DNA of 64,000 nt from Drosophila miranda (lineage: Eukaryota > Arthropoda > Insecta > Diptera > Drosophilidae): NCBI RefSeq assembly GCF_003369915.1, contig NC_046675.1, forward strand, positions 24,242,001 to 24,306,000, written 5' to 3'. The position numbers and the translations under genes are program-made. Below are positions 1 through 12,453 of the stretch, piece after piece. Position 1 is the stretch's first letter, and each line of letters opens with the position of its first letter. The notes under the pieces are model-generated. The model did not search any database and was not told the origin of the DNA. It saw only the letters and a list, made by a program, of their open reading frames with translations.

Positions 1-553
1 GTTTTGTATGAAAAAACCAACACCCATGCTGAAGGGTCCTTCAATTCTTAGCTAATAATGAGCGGAACCTCAGCGGTTCCATTGTTCTGGCTCCCCTCTG
101 ACTCCTCTTCCAATATGTATTTATTATATTTATGGCACAATTTTGCTTTCAAAATGCTGAGGAACAAAAAGAAACACTTGTGCCAGGACGGGCCCCGGTA
201 CCGGCCCCTGTGCCTGCCCCAGCCCCTGCCTCTGCCCCTGGCTGACAAGCGGAATATCTTTTTTCTCGCGATCGATGGAAGAAACGAACGATCGATCGGT
301 GGATGGTCGGATGGATTGGCTCCTTTGCTGAATAGATCACTCAACCAAAATGAATTATTGATGGACTGATCAACAATAAACACAAAAAACTGAAAGCAAA
401 GAAGAACTGTAAGGAGGTGAGGGAACTCTCCGAGATGAAATGTAACCAGAGCTTTGACTTAATGTGGCAGTTCAACCAGATCGATATGTCCATATAACCG
501 AATCGAATCGAATCAAATCGATCGTGCTGCTCAAGTTTTGTGACTTTGTCAAG

Positions 554-601
554 TCCTCCTCCTCCTCCTCCTCCTTCTGCTCCTGCTCTTGCTCCTGCTC
601 C
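554..601. repeat. TCC/CTGCTC microsatellite
   Basis: A run of seven TCC triplets is followed by imperfect CTGCTC hexamers. Confidence 0.9.
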
Positions 602-695
602 TACGGATCATTTGTGATATATTGTTTCGGTAGCAGTTTGTTAAACGTGATCAATTTTTAATTACCCATCATCATCATCCATCCAGGCAAGCACC

Positions 696-728
696 GATCG
701 GTGATCGGCGATCGGCGATCGGTGATCG
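696..728. repeat. 7-bp GATCGGY tandem repeat
   Basis: There are about 4.7 copies of GATCGGT or GATCGGC in direct tandem. The same GATCG core recurs in the flanking bases on both sides. Confidence 0.9.
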
Positions 729-2371
729 TCCATCGACGATCCGTCGTCCGATTGTCGTATCAATCGCACCGCACAGAATGTAACTCGGACGTTTGTCGCA
801 TGTCATTCAACGATTTATGCCCTCTGAGCGACTTTAATAAATGTGTCTTTGCCGCTTTTGGCCTGCACTCTTGGTACGAGCCTCCATCCCTGTCCGATCC
901 CCATTCCCTCCTTCAGTCAAGGCATCATTGATTGAGGCGACTTTGGCACTGATGATATGGCGCCGTTGTCTTCGCCTGCTCCAGCTCCTGCTCCTGCGCC
1001 TCCTCCCTCCCTACCTCCTTGTTCCTGTCCCTAAACGGAGCGTGTGTGCGTAAAATGTTTAATTAGTTTTGTCTAATTAACACTTGGAACATGGCAATAG
1101 CGACTTGAAGTGTGCCACCAGAGGCGTGAACATCAAAAGGTAAACAAGCGGCAATGGCTCGTAGGAGAGGAGGTAGGCAATGGACGTGCGTACCTCTGCA
1201 AAGAGCTAAGAGTGCTCTAGAAAGTGTTCCTTATTACGAAATGTTTGTGGAAGTAAAATCTTTGTCATGGTCTAGAGGAGGAATCCTAGTATCTATCAGA
1301 GTGGACTTACCTTACAAATGCTTCCGCAATTAGTTAACCCTAAGCCCTTCAGTTCTTGCGATCAGAGCATTCTAAGCGATCACGTAACTACCTTCATAGA
1401 CAGACATTTCCCCTAAAGCTTTGTTTCATCTTCCCCTTTTAGTCTTTACTTTGGATTGCCCTGGACCAACAACATAATTTCTACATCTACACACGCCCAT
1501 TTTGCCACCAGGCTTCCACAGATTGGGAGCCAGAGCTCCCAGAAATCCAGAGTCTAAGGTCTTGGGCCCTTGGGCAGCACACAAATGAAAGAGAACGCCC
1601 ACAGCACGCGCCAAACAGACAGACCGGAGGGAGCGACCCAAAGCGAGCCCAGAACCGACCAGAAATGGACCTGGAGATGGAGATGCAGAATAGAGGGAGC
1701 AGCCAAGCTGGCTGCCAAAACTCCGGTGGAAATATTTGCCACTTGAGTTTATGTTTGTGGCTCGCTCTCGGCTCTCGGCCCCCGGCACCCTTCTGGCCAT
1801 GGCTCGGTCACTTGAAGTTCTTGGCTGGCGTTTATTTTTGTTTTGGTACGGGGCGCAGAGTAACAAATTAAAAAGTAATTCACAGGCGCAGCATAATTAG
1901 CTGCTAAGTGACACTAATGGGGCCGCAGTTGAAGCACAGTTGCAGTGCCTCCAAAACGCCCCCAGCCCTGCCCGTCTCCGCCTCCGTGTCCGTGCCCCAT
2001 TCTGACTGCACTTTTTCGGTTGCTCGGCGGTTCGTGGTTCGTGGTGTGTGGGCAAAGTGGAGTTCTCCGCGTGGTGATTGAGGGGCGACTTTACTTTAAA
2101 TTTTCGGCTCCGTTTTCGACTAATTGAGTTTGGTGTTTCGTGGTCCACACGGCTCTTGGCTCCCTTGTGGCTGCCAAGTTTTGGGTTGGCCGTAATTGAT
2201 GTGCCTGATGAAAGCAAAGGTCATTATTGTGATGAAATCGATGGAATAGAGAAATCTAGAGCTAGGGAATTGCTAGATAATCTCAGGAAATCTTGTAATT
2301 ATTGTCAAGTTAAGTCGGGAAACTAAACACATTTCACATACAGCTACACGAACAGACATATGGTCTATAAA

Positions 2372-4724
2372 ATGGTAAGTTAAGAAGGGAATATTCTATG
2401 TGTACACACCTGATTCATAAGCATCTTCACACCAAAAGCCCCGTCCTGGTAAGGAAGGGAACGGGTACAGGCATAGTCATCTACGGTTGAAGGAGATCTT
2501 TACCCACAACGTTGCTGCTGAACTCCACAAGGAAGATGATAGGCTCCATACTGAAACGACGCGCCCCAAGGAGGGCAAGGATGACGAATATAGCAAAGAG
2601 GATAATATACACTGTATACAAAAAAAGGACTCCAATAAGGGGTATACCGAAGAAGTCGAAGAATATTCCATAAAGGATCACTATACAAAAAAAAAAAACT
2701 CTAACAACACAAAATTTACTAAAGAGAAAACGTCAATCGATCCGAAAATCGTCAAGGCCTGCTGGGAAAAAGCAGATGAGTATGTGAATCAAATCATAAA
2801 AGCTCAGGATGCTGCTATCGACCACAATACCAATGCATCGGACAGAGAGATCAAGGAAAAGGCCTCCAAAAGGAACTTCTATCACAAGGCAGAGGCCCAA
2901 ATTAGACCAGATATTTGCAACTCCTCCGAACAGCCTTCCGAACAGGCAAATGATTACTCTGACTGCAACCTCAAAGAAGAAATAGACTCTTCGAGTGATC
3001 AGGATACAACGGCTTGTCCAAGCGACCAATCCACTGACAATTCTTTGAGCTACAGTCAAGTATTTAGCGAGATTTACGAAGAGTCCATAACGCGTCAACA
3101 GAGGGCGGAAAAACTCTGTCGTGCCTACAATCTGAGTAAATCTCCAGACTATGCCGAATATAGGTCCTATCGAACGGACGAAGAATCGGAGCCATCCACA
3201 TTCAGGAGTTTGAGTTCCGAGTGCTTCAGCGATGTTGCACGTAATCCCGAAAATACTGATAATCAAGCGACAGATGTGCTCAATTATGATAGCATCAAAG
3301 CAAAGATCGTCGCCTCTTTAGAAACTCTTTATAATCCCGAACATGAGGAGCAGCAAGCGGGTCCGGAAGAGGAGACTACAGCTACAAATAGTACTGTCGA
3401 TTCGGAATGCTCTAGCGTTTCTGGTAATATATCCCAAGATTCCGATGATCAGTCTAGTGGTGAGCTCGATTACGATGCTCTCATTCAGGAGCAATTGAGG
3501 ATCATAAACGAGTATGAAAACAAGGATGCCCTAGATAGCGTGAGGAGCTCATTTAGACGATCGATAACCAGCGATGTGGTAGAGTTTGATTCAGGGCAGA
3601 GTGGAGAAAGTGAAGCGCAATCGCATTGTAGCTCTAATGGAGAACTATCGCCTAGGCTTTCACCAAGGCAATTAGCTAGCAGCTCGAGCTCAACAAGAAG
3701 CCTGAAAGAATTAAATGCAGGGCCAAGCCAATTATATTCGTTTCGATCTCTCAAAGACCGGTGTGAATACTCTTCTCGTGGAATATCAAGAACAAAATCA
3801 GAAGTATTCAGAAAAATTAACGAGAATATCAGCCCTCAGAGAGATCAACTCACGGATCAGGAGGAGATCGCGGAAGCGGAAAGCAGTGACAGAGATATGA
3901 CAGATGACACCGACTATCGAACCTACAGCGACAGTTCCACAACATCAACGATATCGCTAGCTTCCGTACGAACAGATTGTCTGTGCAGCAGCACACGTCA
4001 TCATCATTATCATCATCATCGTCGTCAGCGTCGCCTTGAAAGTGTGCCCAAGGCATATCAAGATCGTGGAAGTAGTCCCATTAACATTAAGACGGCGCGA
4101 TTCAGCCCCATGTCGGAGACAGTTGACAGTCAAAATGAGAAAAGTAAGGATAGTTTCAGTACCAAATCGATTGCTTCCATTGCGGTACAATATCCCAGCG
4201 ATGATGAGCAGAAGGTTCCGAAGAAGTCCCGAAGTCGCTTGGGTCTAAGTTTCTACAATGCTGATGAGGCACTGATAGAATTGGCAGATTTCAGTTGTCC
4301 TTTGGTCATGGGTGAGAATTCAGATTACTTGGACCTAACGATCTCCACCGATGAGGATCACATCAGTGCTAAGCTATTGGCTGCAGCTCTGACCTCCAGA
4401 AGTAAAAGTAGGAGCACCAGAGCCGGAAGCACTCCCAGAGATGCCCATGAGTCGATCATGAGCTGTAAGCCCAGAGTAGCGTTCAAGCGACGCTCAGAGC
4501 CGGAGGAGGCCCACTGTAGGAAAAACCGTTTATATTGGATAGCCGACAGCATTCTGAGTGACTCTTTGCAAAGATATCAACAAATAACAGTGGAATACGA
4601 GTTGGCTAGGGGAGATGATGATGATGATCCATTACATTTTGATATCTCTCGCGAGATTCAGACATTGGAGTTCAACAAGAAGTTCCAGCATCAGCTGCAG
4701 GCTCTCAAAGAGATTTTTCAATGA
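2372..4724 (+). CDS. Acidic Ser-rich protein, unrecognised
   Basis: A frame is open from 2421 to a TGA at 4722-4724 (about 760 codons) with coding-like composition, but its first internal ATG lies far downstream, near 3898. The most economical model is a start ATG at 2372-2374 in good Kozak context (AAAATGG). It is followed immediately by a perfect donor GTAAGT and a short intron ending at 2438 (64 nt) or 2453 (79 nt). Both acceptors keep the reading frame. Upstream exons outside the window are an alternative. The protein is hydrophilic and rich in Ser, Glu, Asp and Thr. It has a His/Arg-rich patch near codons 500-520, clusters of SSS and RSRS, and a charged helical C-terminus ending in LQALKEIFQ. 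I see no signal peptide, membrane segment or known domain, so much of it is probably disordered. I do not recognise the family. Being coding is fairly sure; the start is not. Confidence 0.72.
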
Positions 4725-4917
4725 ATCGTTATAGCCAATATATATTTTGTATGTTTACCAAATACAATTACGTGACATCGAATAAGGCTAAAACTCATAA
4801 TTTGTTCACTGCACACGATTTCAGTTCAAACAATGGCCAAGACAATTCCGGGCAGAATGATTTAAATGCTCCAAATGTTGGCTGGGAAATGAGGTTGCAA
4901 GGTGCCTGTGTCTGCAT

Positions 4918-4996
4918 TGGGGCTGGGTCTGCGTCTGCACCGGGGCTGGGGCTGTGGCTGGGGCTGGGTCTGGGGCTGGGTCTGGTCTGGATCTGG
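4918..4996. repeat. GGGGCT/GGGTCT imperfect hexamer array
   Basis: A degenerate (GGGNCT)n tract, G-rich on the plus strand. Confidence 0.85.
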
Positions 4997-5171
4997 TTGA
5001 GGAAACTACTTGAAACTTTCAGCAGTAGAGCAGCCGCCTGGCAGTCTGCTTGGTTCGTTTCTGGGGTCCTATGCAGAGGTGCATAAATCAACTTTAGTGC
5101 AGGCCAAGTATCTTGCTGAAGGGCGCAGCTCTCAAGTGGGAGACAAGACCTGTGTAGAGTACGAGGCAGAG

Positions 5172-5193
5172 GCATGGGCATGGGCATGGGCAG
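5172..5193. repeat. GCATGG hexamer repeat
   Basis: Three and a half tandem GCATGG units. Confidence 0.85.
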
Positions 5194-6311
5194 GGTAGCT
5201 GACTCTGAGCATAATTAGCCCATGGCTACTGTTAGTCTAGTCGTGCACTCCCCATTTGCTCGTTTTCCTCCCCCCCTTTTCATGGGGAGTAGACCATTTA
5301 TTTTCTTTACACATACTAAATATGCTGGAGTTGTTTACATGATCGATCAGGAATCGGGCGGCACCGAGCACTGACGGTACCATTCCCTAGGTACCATTAT
5401 GCTGCCTTGCATACTCGGGATGCACTTAATTGCTAACCAAACACAGATCTTTGGGCTGCAATCGGTGGTGGTGTAGGAGGAGGCACGCAAATATTGTTTT
5501 AAGGCACATCAACATATCTCACCTGCCTAATGTGATCCGCATATGTACGATATGTACATAGATACTCTCGAAACTGAGTGAGTGGTGGTGGGCTTGCATT
5601 CGTTCCATAGTTTTCTCTTATAATGAAGTGCGTCGGGATATGTTTATAATTTACGATACAATTCCTTGGGTTTGGGGAGCGAGAGAATCTAATCTGGCGA
5701 TTAGCTTTTCCATTTCGTTTTTTTGGTAGCTGGTAGTTTCGTTTTTGGTAATGAAATGGCTACGTGATCTCTTGGATAGAACTTTGGCTCCTGATTAGAT
5801 AGATTATTTTGAGAGCAACCTCTACTCAGTCCACACATTGCCTAAGGGATCACTTCTTCGGTTAAATTCCCTGCCCAACCATCGCACTCTCTTCGCAACC
5901 TGTTGCCGGCGATAATCTAACTGATTCCCAATTTCCATCTAAGCAATTTCCCACACGCACTGCCCACATGGATACCCGATGAGGCCCACTTGACTCTTGT
6001 GGTCATCAGGTGAGCGCACACGGCATAATTTAGACAATTCCCTTCATTTATTATGAAAAATGCACTCAATTTATATGACTTGATTATATGCGCCTTCCTT
6101 TTTTCCCCATTCGCGTTGTCCATTGGCCATATTTGCTTAAGTCACCGCATGCCGCCCAATGCCATGACATGGCCATGGACATTCTGCCGGGACATGGCCT
6201 AAACAAGACTGCGACAACAGCATCAAGAAGTTGTGGATGAGGAAGATTTGCTCCAGGCGCACCCCACGCCAATTTATTAAAGCCAACACCAAGAAAATGT
6301 TCCCTGGCACA

Positions 6312-6394
6312 GGTTCTCCTCTGGGTCCCCTTTAGTTCTCTCCGGTTCTCCTTGGTTCTCCTTGGTTTTCCTTGGTTCTACCTGGTTATCCTGG
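6312..6394. repeat. GGTTCTCCTT-type decamer/undecamer repeats
   Basis: Imperfect direct repeats of GGTTCTCCTT with small length changes, about six recognisable copies. Confidence 0.8.
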
Positions 6395-7263
6395 GTCTGG
6401 AGGCCATTGGATATGAAAAATTGCACTATACGGCCAGGGCGCATATGCAAAATGCATAATTCATTTAACATTTTGTAAATCATTTGTTTGAATAGCACGA
6501 TGACGATGATGCGCGGCTAGCTCCCATAGTTCTCGCGGCTCGATCTACCCCTCGACTTGGAGCCCAGCAACAACCTGCCACAGACGAAGCTCCGACTCTT
6601 TTTGGCCCAACTGTTAAGCTATTCGTCTGCCCTGACAAATCGAGAGTTGAGTCAAGCCCAGTCCGGGCAGAGTCTCTCTCTCTCTGCTCCAGTCTTAGCC
6701 GCAGTCCTGTTGCAGCTACACAATGGCCATGACGATGCGCAAATATAATTTCACAACTGTCTGCACATGGTCCAAACGAAACGAGACACACCATATACTC
6801 AAGGCAAAGCTACACTGAAAGAAATCTGACAGGAAATAAAACAAAATTCGTGTTTTAAATATAAAAGATGCCTTCTTCAATGCAAAAAACGTTGATGTGA
6901 AAATTGGAAATAAATAATTGATCTAAAATAATTACTAACTGGAAGACAAAGTTTTCTGTTTTTCCTTTCCAATTCTTATACCATTCAATATATAGGTTAC
7001 ACAAATACTGCTCCACCTATGTAATGACCATAATTGTATCGCCCACAATTGCAACCAAATAATTTCTCTCAGTGCACCAGCGAGACGAAAGCATCTGTGT
7101 CCGAGGTCTGGCCAGGGCTCAGCCATAAGTCACAACGCCGCAACGACTTTTGAGGCTGGGGATAAGCCTTTTTATTATTATTTGTATTTATTTTCTTCAT
7201 CTTTTTGCCGTGTTGTTGTGCTGCTTTTTGATTCCTGTGAAATTTGCATGAGCTGGGATTCCG

Positions 7264-7326
7264 ATACCAACTCCAACCCAGTCCCATTCCCAATCCCAAT
7301 CCCTAGTCCGATCCCGATCCCGATCG
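7264..7326. repeat. CCAATC/CCGATC hexamer array
   Basis: Degenerate CCAATCC and CCGATC hexamers, C-rich on the plus strand. Confidence 0.8.
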
Positions 7327-10300
7327 TCCAACGAGCTAATTTCGTTTTGTGTGTGCGAATATTGAAAAATTACAAAACTTTTGATGGGGACTGGGAGGGG
7401 GATTGATGCTGCCGGCCAGCCGGCCAGCCAGCCAGCTGGTCCCTCTGTCCCTTGAGATTTCTTGGGAACCCAGTTTCTGGCTGGAACTGCCTGTAATTTT
7501 AATGATCTTCCACTGACATCGTAACTCAATAAGCCCCAGCGATCGTTCCAGACAGTCAGTCTGGGATCAGCTCGCTTCGCCGATCTTCGGCTTTCCCATC
7601 CAACAATTTATCATCTTTGGCTGCACTTTGAAAAGTAATTAAGGTTTCTCCCAACATGCGTGTGGTCATAGGACGGATGGATCCATACACCAGGATGATG
7701 ATGGGGCTGGCTGGCTGGTGGCTGGGTGTGTACCCAAAGAAAACTATTGTAACTTGAGTGTGGCGTTAAATTTTTGATTAAAAAACTATTAGCCAAGTGT
7801 TAAAATTATCATTATCATTATCGTAAATGTATTGTTATGGTGCCAATGCGTCTGGTCTGGGCTTGGTCCAAGCTGTTCCAATACTTTTATTTTTTGTTTA
7901 GCAAATTAGGTGTTCCGCTCCGTGGCTTTTTGGATTAAATTATTGATGTCTTTTGTGTTCTTGAATTGCTTTGATTGCCGCCTTATGGCATTTCTAAGGT
8001 GGGAATAGAAGGATGAGATACATCCATTTTGGACCCATAGGGAATTCCACTTGGTTCCAAACTATCAAAGTCAAAAACGTTGTTTATTAATTCCCTTATG
8101 GCAAACTCTAATTCCCATTAGTAACCACTAACTGTTTACCCGACAACTGTAAAAATAATTAAATTAAAAAATGACAACCGCGAAAATTAGTTGACCACAA
8201 AAGCCGCCAAATTGAACCACAAAAACCGACAGCAAAAAAAATCACAATAATGAAAGCAAACCACTAATAAAATATATAGCTGTAGAGAAACCATAACTAG
8301 TATAAATTAATTTATGTAATTTAAATGTCAGACCATATTTAAGTTTGGAACAAAAACCGAAAATTAGACTTTACAGCGGGCATGGCCAGTGAGCGGAGCG
8401 GCATGTGTTCGCTCAATTTAAACGTCCGGGGGCCCTGTCACTCTCCCGGGCCGGGTCTTTGCCTAGGCAATTCCCCAGTTGGCTGTGTTGCACCTCCCCC
8501 TGCCTCACCCCCCTCTCTTCCACCTCTCTCTGTCTCTCTGTCTATGTGCCATTCTCCTACCTTGTCTATGAGGCAAACTGCCGCCGCAGTCGTCGGCCGT
8601 TTCCGTCGTCAATTTATAAACGCGTTCAGCTTAAATTGCAACAAATAGTCGCTTATTGAAACTTAAATTGTGCCGACACAGAAAGTGAACGAACCAGCAA
8701 GCAGTCGAACTGTTCACAGAGCGAGAGCGAGAGCGAGAGGGCTGCAGCGGACCAGAAAGAGACAGCTGGAGAGCAATGGGTTTTGTATGGGTTTTGGGTT
8801 TTGTGTCAACAAGTTTTTCTCTCTCTCTCGCTTTTGGCCATTTTTTGACTCGGTTTTTTTTATATTTCTGTTCTGTGTCAGTCGTTGACGTTGTTGGGTT
8901 TGTTGTGTGGTCGTGGCTTGATTTGTTTAAAGGTTTCTGGTTCTGGACCTTGGGCCTCATGGACCTCTTTCCATGGGAATGAAGTTTTGTATGATGTTTT
9001 GATGTGTTGTTTGGATTGAGCTTTGGTAGGGGGCGGTTGATCATTGAGTGATGTTCTGGTACTTATGCAAAGTACGATAGAAGTGGTTTAATCTCTTTTA
9101 AATATTCGGTTTACGGTTATGGGTTTAATTTCATATAAGTAAAGACCTATTAGGGTCAAAGGAAAACTTAGATTAGAATAGATTTGCATTGAAGCTGATA
9201 AAAGGAATGAACTTATCATGTATGTCAGGATAAATGGATAATATACTAAGAATTGGGTATTTATTCAATCGAATAATTAATTAATTACATTTCGAAACAC
9301 GTTTCTACACATTCAACCAATCAAATCGTATGAAATATTCCGTACAACTTTCTTGAAGTGCAATTTTTGACAAGTGCAATTCAGATTTCGATGCCAAAAT
9401 CTAAGCCAATCCAACATTTCTCTCAAAAAATTAGCTATATAAGCTCCTCCATTCTGGCCGTAAACTCCAAACGAAATCAAATCGAAACCAAACTCGTTTT
9501 ATGGCCACCTTTGGCTGTAACGAAAGGGGACAGGGGATAGTGGAAAGAAGACGGCTAAAACGAGTGGCATCCAGATACAAAATTTAATTGCACGCCACAA
9601 CATTTTTCTGGCTGATTTCTTCCTTTAATTTCAATTCCACACACACACCGCAAAAGGTAGGGGCTTTGGGGGCACCAGCAGGCACAGCAAATCTCATCGA
9701 CAGCCGGCCGGCGCAATATAATTTCTTTCGATTAATCCAATCGATTTCTATTCAATAAATCAAAATATGAATTCGTTATGGCGCGACCCCTCGACTAGCC
9801 TAGACATCCTCTCCGTCCGCCCGTCCGTCCGTCTTTCTGTGAGAGTGTGCGCGTTTGAGGCACGTAACAAATTGTTGGGTTAATTAAAAAAACATAAATC
9901 GTTTGATTTCGTATCCTACCTTCTATGGAGTACATGGTACCGGCACCCCGTACCCGGTAACCCGTAACCGGCGCTCTCAACTGCTAACAAACCGTGGCAG
10001 GTCTTTTGACGGCCCTTTCATCATCTCGAATCTACTGAAATTCTTCAACAAAGAAATTTTTGGTAGAAACAGAAAATAAATCAAAAAATATTCGCCCCGA
10101 AAACCATTTCACTTTGTATATTTTTTGCCTGGGGTTAGTTTTTGGCTTATAATTTATTTTTGGCCTGGCCCTCCTCTGTCATGGTAATGTTAATGGACAT
10201 CGCTTAGCCCCGTAAATAGTTGGCCATTAAAGTATTTTGATGGCTTTTAGCCCCTGGAAATTTGATCCGATCACAAACGAATGAAATAAAATTTGTTTTT

Positions 10301-11452
10301 GCGAGCCTCCACTGAACCAATCAAAACAAATTAACAGCGGCGTGGCTGTTTTTCAATAAATATTCATGACGGAATTCCGTCAAATAAAATGGTGAAAAAA
10401 CTCGAATCGACACAGCAGCTGGGTTTTCAAATAAAAACCGTTTAATTAACAGATCAGAAATTTGCAAATTTCATTTGCATTTCAATTCAAAACGGAACGA
10501 GTGGCATGGAACAGAGAGGAGAGCGTTTGTGTGGGAACCATATCGATTGTCATGGAAATTAGTTCAAGGCTGGCACTTGGAGGTGGAAATGGTAATCGAA
10601 TTAGATTGATTGCTTAAAGTGGTTTGAAGAATATATGGTATTTGAGGCGGATTGAAGTTTTGGGCTGAAGTTTTCCTTGTTTTTAATCAATTGAATTATA
10701 CAATTTATGGCCACGTGATGTTCCAAATGGTTTAAGTCTGATTTAGTTTGTGTTTTACATGGGTTTTGAGAGTGGTTTAGATTGAATAATCTCCCTTCTA
10801 AAGATAACCTTAAGGTCTTTGAGAATGTTCTGAAAATAATATCTTTTGGCCAAGATGTTAATTGAATTCTAGTTAATTTTAGTTTTTATGGATCATGAAT
10901 TGTCTCTAGCAGAAAGAAAAGGCATCAGTGAACCCTTAGAGAGTTGTTTCCATTTTGTGAAGTCAAAGAAGAAAGCAAATTCTAAACAAAATAAGAATCT
11001 ACTGCAAACCCACAGAGATCATTTAATATGTGATATTGGATTCCCCTTTGAGAGTACCCCCCAAAAACCATTAAACTTCAAATCTTTATAGTTTGTTTTT
11101 TTTTCCATTTATTTTTCCTGTTTGTTTTTTGTGAGTTTTTGTTGTTGATTTTTTGTGGTAACTTTTTTTAAATTTACTGTTTTGCGTACTTAAGCTGGGG
11201 AAAAAATCTAAGGCCGAAAATGTATCGTACGTATATATGTAGTATGTGTGGCTCTAGCTCCATTCACTTCGATGTTCGACTGCGACTCTTTTTACAATGT
11301 ATATTCGTTAGCAATTTTTGTACTAGAAAGCTTGGGGGCAGGACGATGCGATGGGTGTTGGGGCAAGGGTGTTGGGGCATGAGAGAAAGCAGCTTTGACA
11401 AAAAATTAGCTAAATCTTACCAGTTAAATAGTCAATATGCTTAAGTAAGTTA

Positions 11453-11458
11453 TTTATT
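11453..11458 (-). terminator. opa: Likely opa poly(A) signal
   Basis: TTTATT on the plus strand reads AATAAA in the opa direction. It lies about 575 nt beyond the first opa stop and 330 nt beyond the stop of the readthrough extension, a normal 3' UTR length. Confidence 0.5.
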
Positions 11459-11787
11459 ATTAAAGTTAAGAGTACGTTTTATACATTTATACGATAATTA
11501 ATTCATATTTTATACATTTACAATACGTAGATCTTATTTTGTTCTGCAACTAGAAAACTACGTTTAAGTTTACATAACATTTAAACAGCAAGCAATTATG
11601 CAATTTCTTGTTCTTGTTCTTGATCTTGTTCTTGGTTTATCTTGTTTTTGTTTTTGTTTTGTGTTTTTTGTATAATAACGTTTAAAATACATAATAATCC
11701 TGCTCAAAGACGATTCAAAAGGTTTAAATATAGTTTCTTGTGTAGGTTTCGTTAAGATTTTTTTGTTTTCGTTTCAACAGCAATTTT

Positions 11788-12033
11788 TCAATTATCAGGT
11801 AAAAAGTTTAAAGTATTTTCTTCAACTTTAAGAAATATTTGGTTTTCACATTGCGCCACGAGGGCCAGGTTCTGCAGCCGCTGGCAGCAGATCCAGTCCA
11901 GGGAAGAGGACTCCTCCAAGAGTCCAGGGTCCCGGGTGGTGGCAGCCGCTGAAAGTGGTACTGGTGGCCCCGGCTGGGGCGGTGGCTGTGGCGGCGGCAT
12001 CGGTGGCTCTTCGGGCCACCAGTTCTCCCACTC
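11788..12033 (-). CDS. opa: In-frame 81-codon extension after the opa stop (readthrough candidate)
   Basis: After the opa UGA at 12036-12034 the same frame stays open for 81 codons to a UGA at 11790-11788. The extension starts EWENWWPEEPP. It then has a Pro-rich stretch (PPPQPPPQPGPP) and an acidic-hydrophobic second half with a Cys pair (DWICCQRLQNL), ending in NFLPDN. A possible stem-loop lies just 3' of the stop (listed separately). Translated by readthrough, it would make a 730-residue Opa in place of the 648-residue one if one amino acid is inserted at the UGA. The first half is GC-rich, where stops are rare by chance, so openness alone is weak evidence. Stop-codon readthrough is known to be common in Drosophila, as in kelch and headcase. 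Whether this frame evolves as protein is untested here. A non-coding 3' UTR is the alternative. Confidence 0.5.
   Translation of the reverse strand, partial: EWENWWPEEPPMPPPQPPPQPGPPVPLSAAATTRDPGLLEESSSLDWICCQRLQNLALVAQCENQIFLKVEENTLNFLPDN
11960..12023 (-). promoter_or_regulatory. opa: 11-bp stem-loop immediately 3' of the opa stop
   Basis: In the mRNA sense, ACTGGTGGCCC (12023-12013) is exactly complementary to GGGCCACCAGT (11970-11960), giving 11 perfect pairs around a 42-nt C-rich loop. The 5' arm starts 10 nt after the UGA. A competing smaller hairpin, GGTGGC with GCCACC and a 7-nt loop, uses the same 5' arm. Stable structures 8-15 nt downstream of a stop are the known arrangement that stimulates readthrough. 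Confidence 0.6.
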
Positions 12034-12421
12034 TCAATACGCCGTCGCCGCACCGGGATGCATCAGATGGTGGTGATGATGGTGGTGTCCAAAGTGGTTC
12101 AGCGGATTCATGGCATCCGCAGAGCCGCTCGGCGCCGCCGTGTGGTACCAGTCGCTGGGCGGATGAACCTGCGCCGCCGGATGGTACAGCAAATGGTGAT
12201 TGTGGTGCAGCATCGAGGCCGAGGCAGCCGCTGCTCCCGGGGAGGAGGCCGCTGCGGCTGCAGCCGCCGCCTGGTGGTGGTGGTGATGATGATGGTGATG
12301 CGGATGCGGATGCGAGGGCGGTGGTCCCAGCGGGGGCGGCAGATAAGCTGATGCTGAGGCGGCCATCAGTTGCAAGGCAGGCGAGGATTTTGAGTCGCTT
12401 TGATGGGAGGCAAGTTGCTGT

Positions 12422-12453
<32 letters not shown>

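Larger units (their letters stand above)
1..2371. other. Gene-free left flank
   Basis: I see no supportable gene here. Open frames on both strands are short, lack convincing codon use and mostly run through low-complexity sequence. A stretch at 2190-2326 is open with a somewhat protein-like charged composition, but it has no ATG and no clear splice signals, so it is not called. The segment could hold the 5' UTR or promoter of the plus-strand gene that begins near 2372, or upstream exons of it. Confidence 0.6.
4725..11452. other. Intergenic region between the Ser-rich gene and opa 3' end
   Basis: About 6.7 kb without a supportable gene. It holds the 3' flanks of two convergent genes plus AT-rich sequence and several imperfect short tandem repeats. 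An AATAAG near 4780 could serve the plus-strand gene as a weak poly(A) signal. No RNA gene was recognised. Confidence 0.6.

Noticed and set aside
1426..1866. 146-codon minus-strand frame near the left edge
   Set aside because: Overlapping open frames on both strands point to GC-rich non-coding sequence; there is no domain or gene signals.
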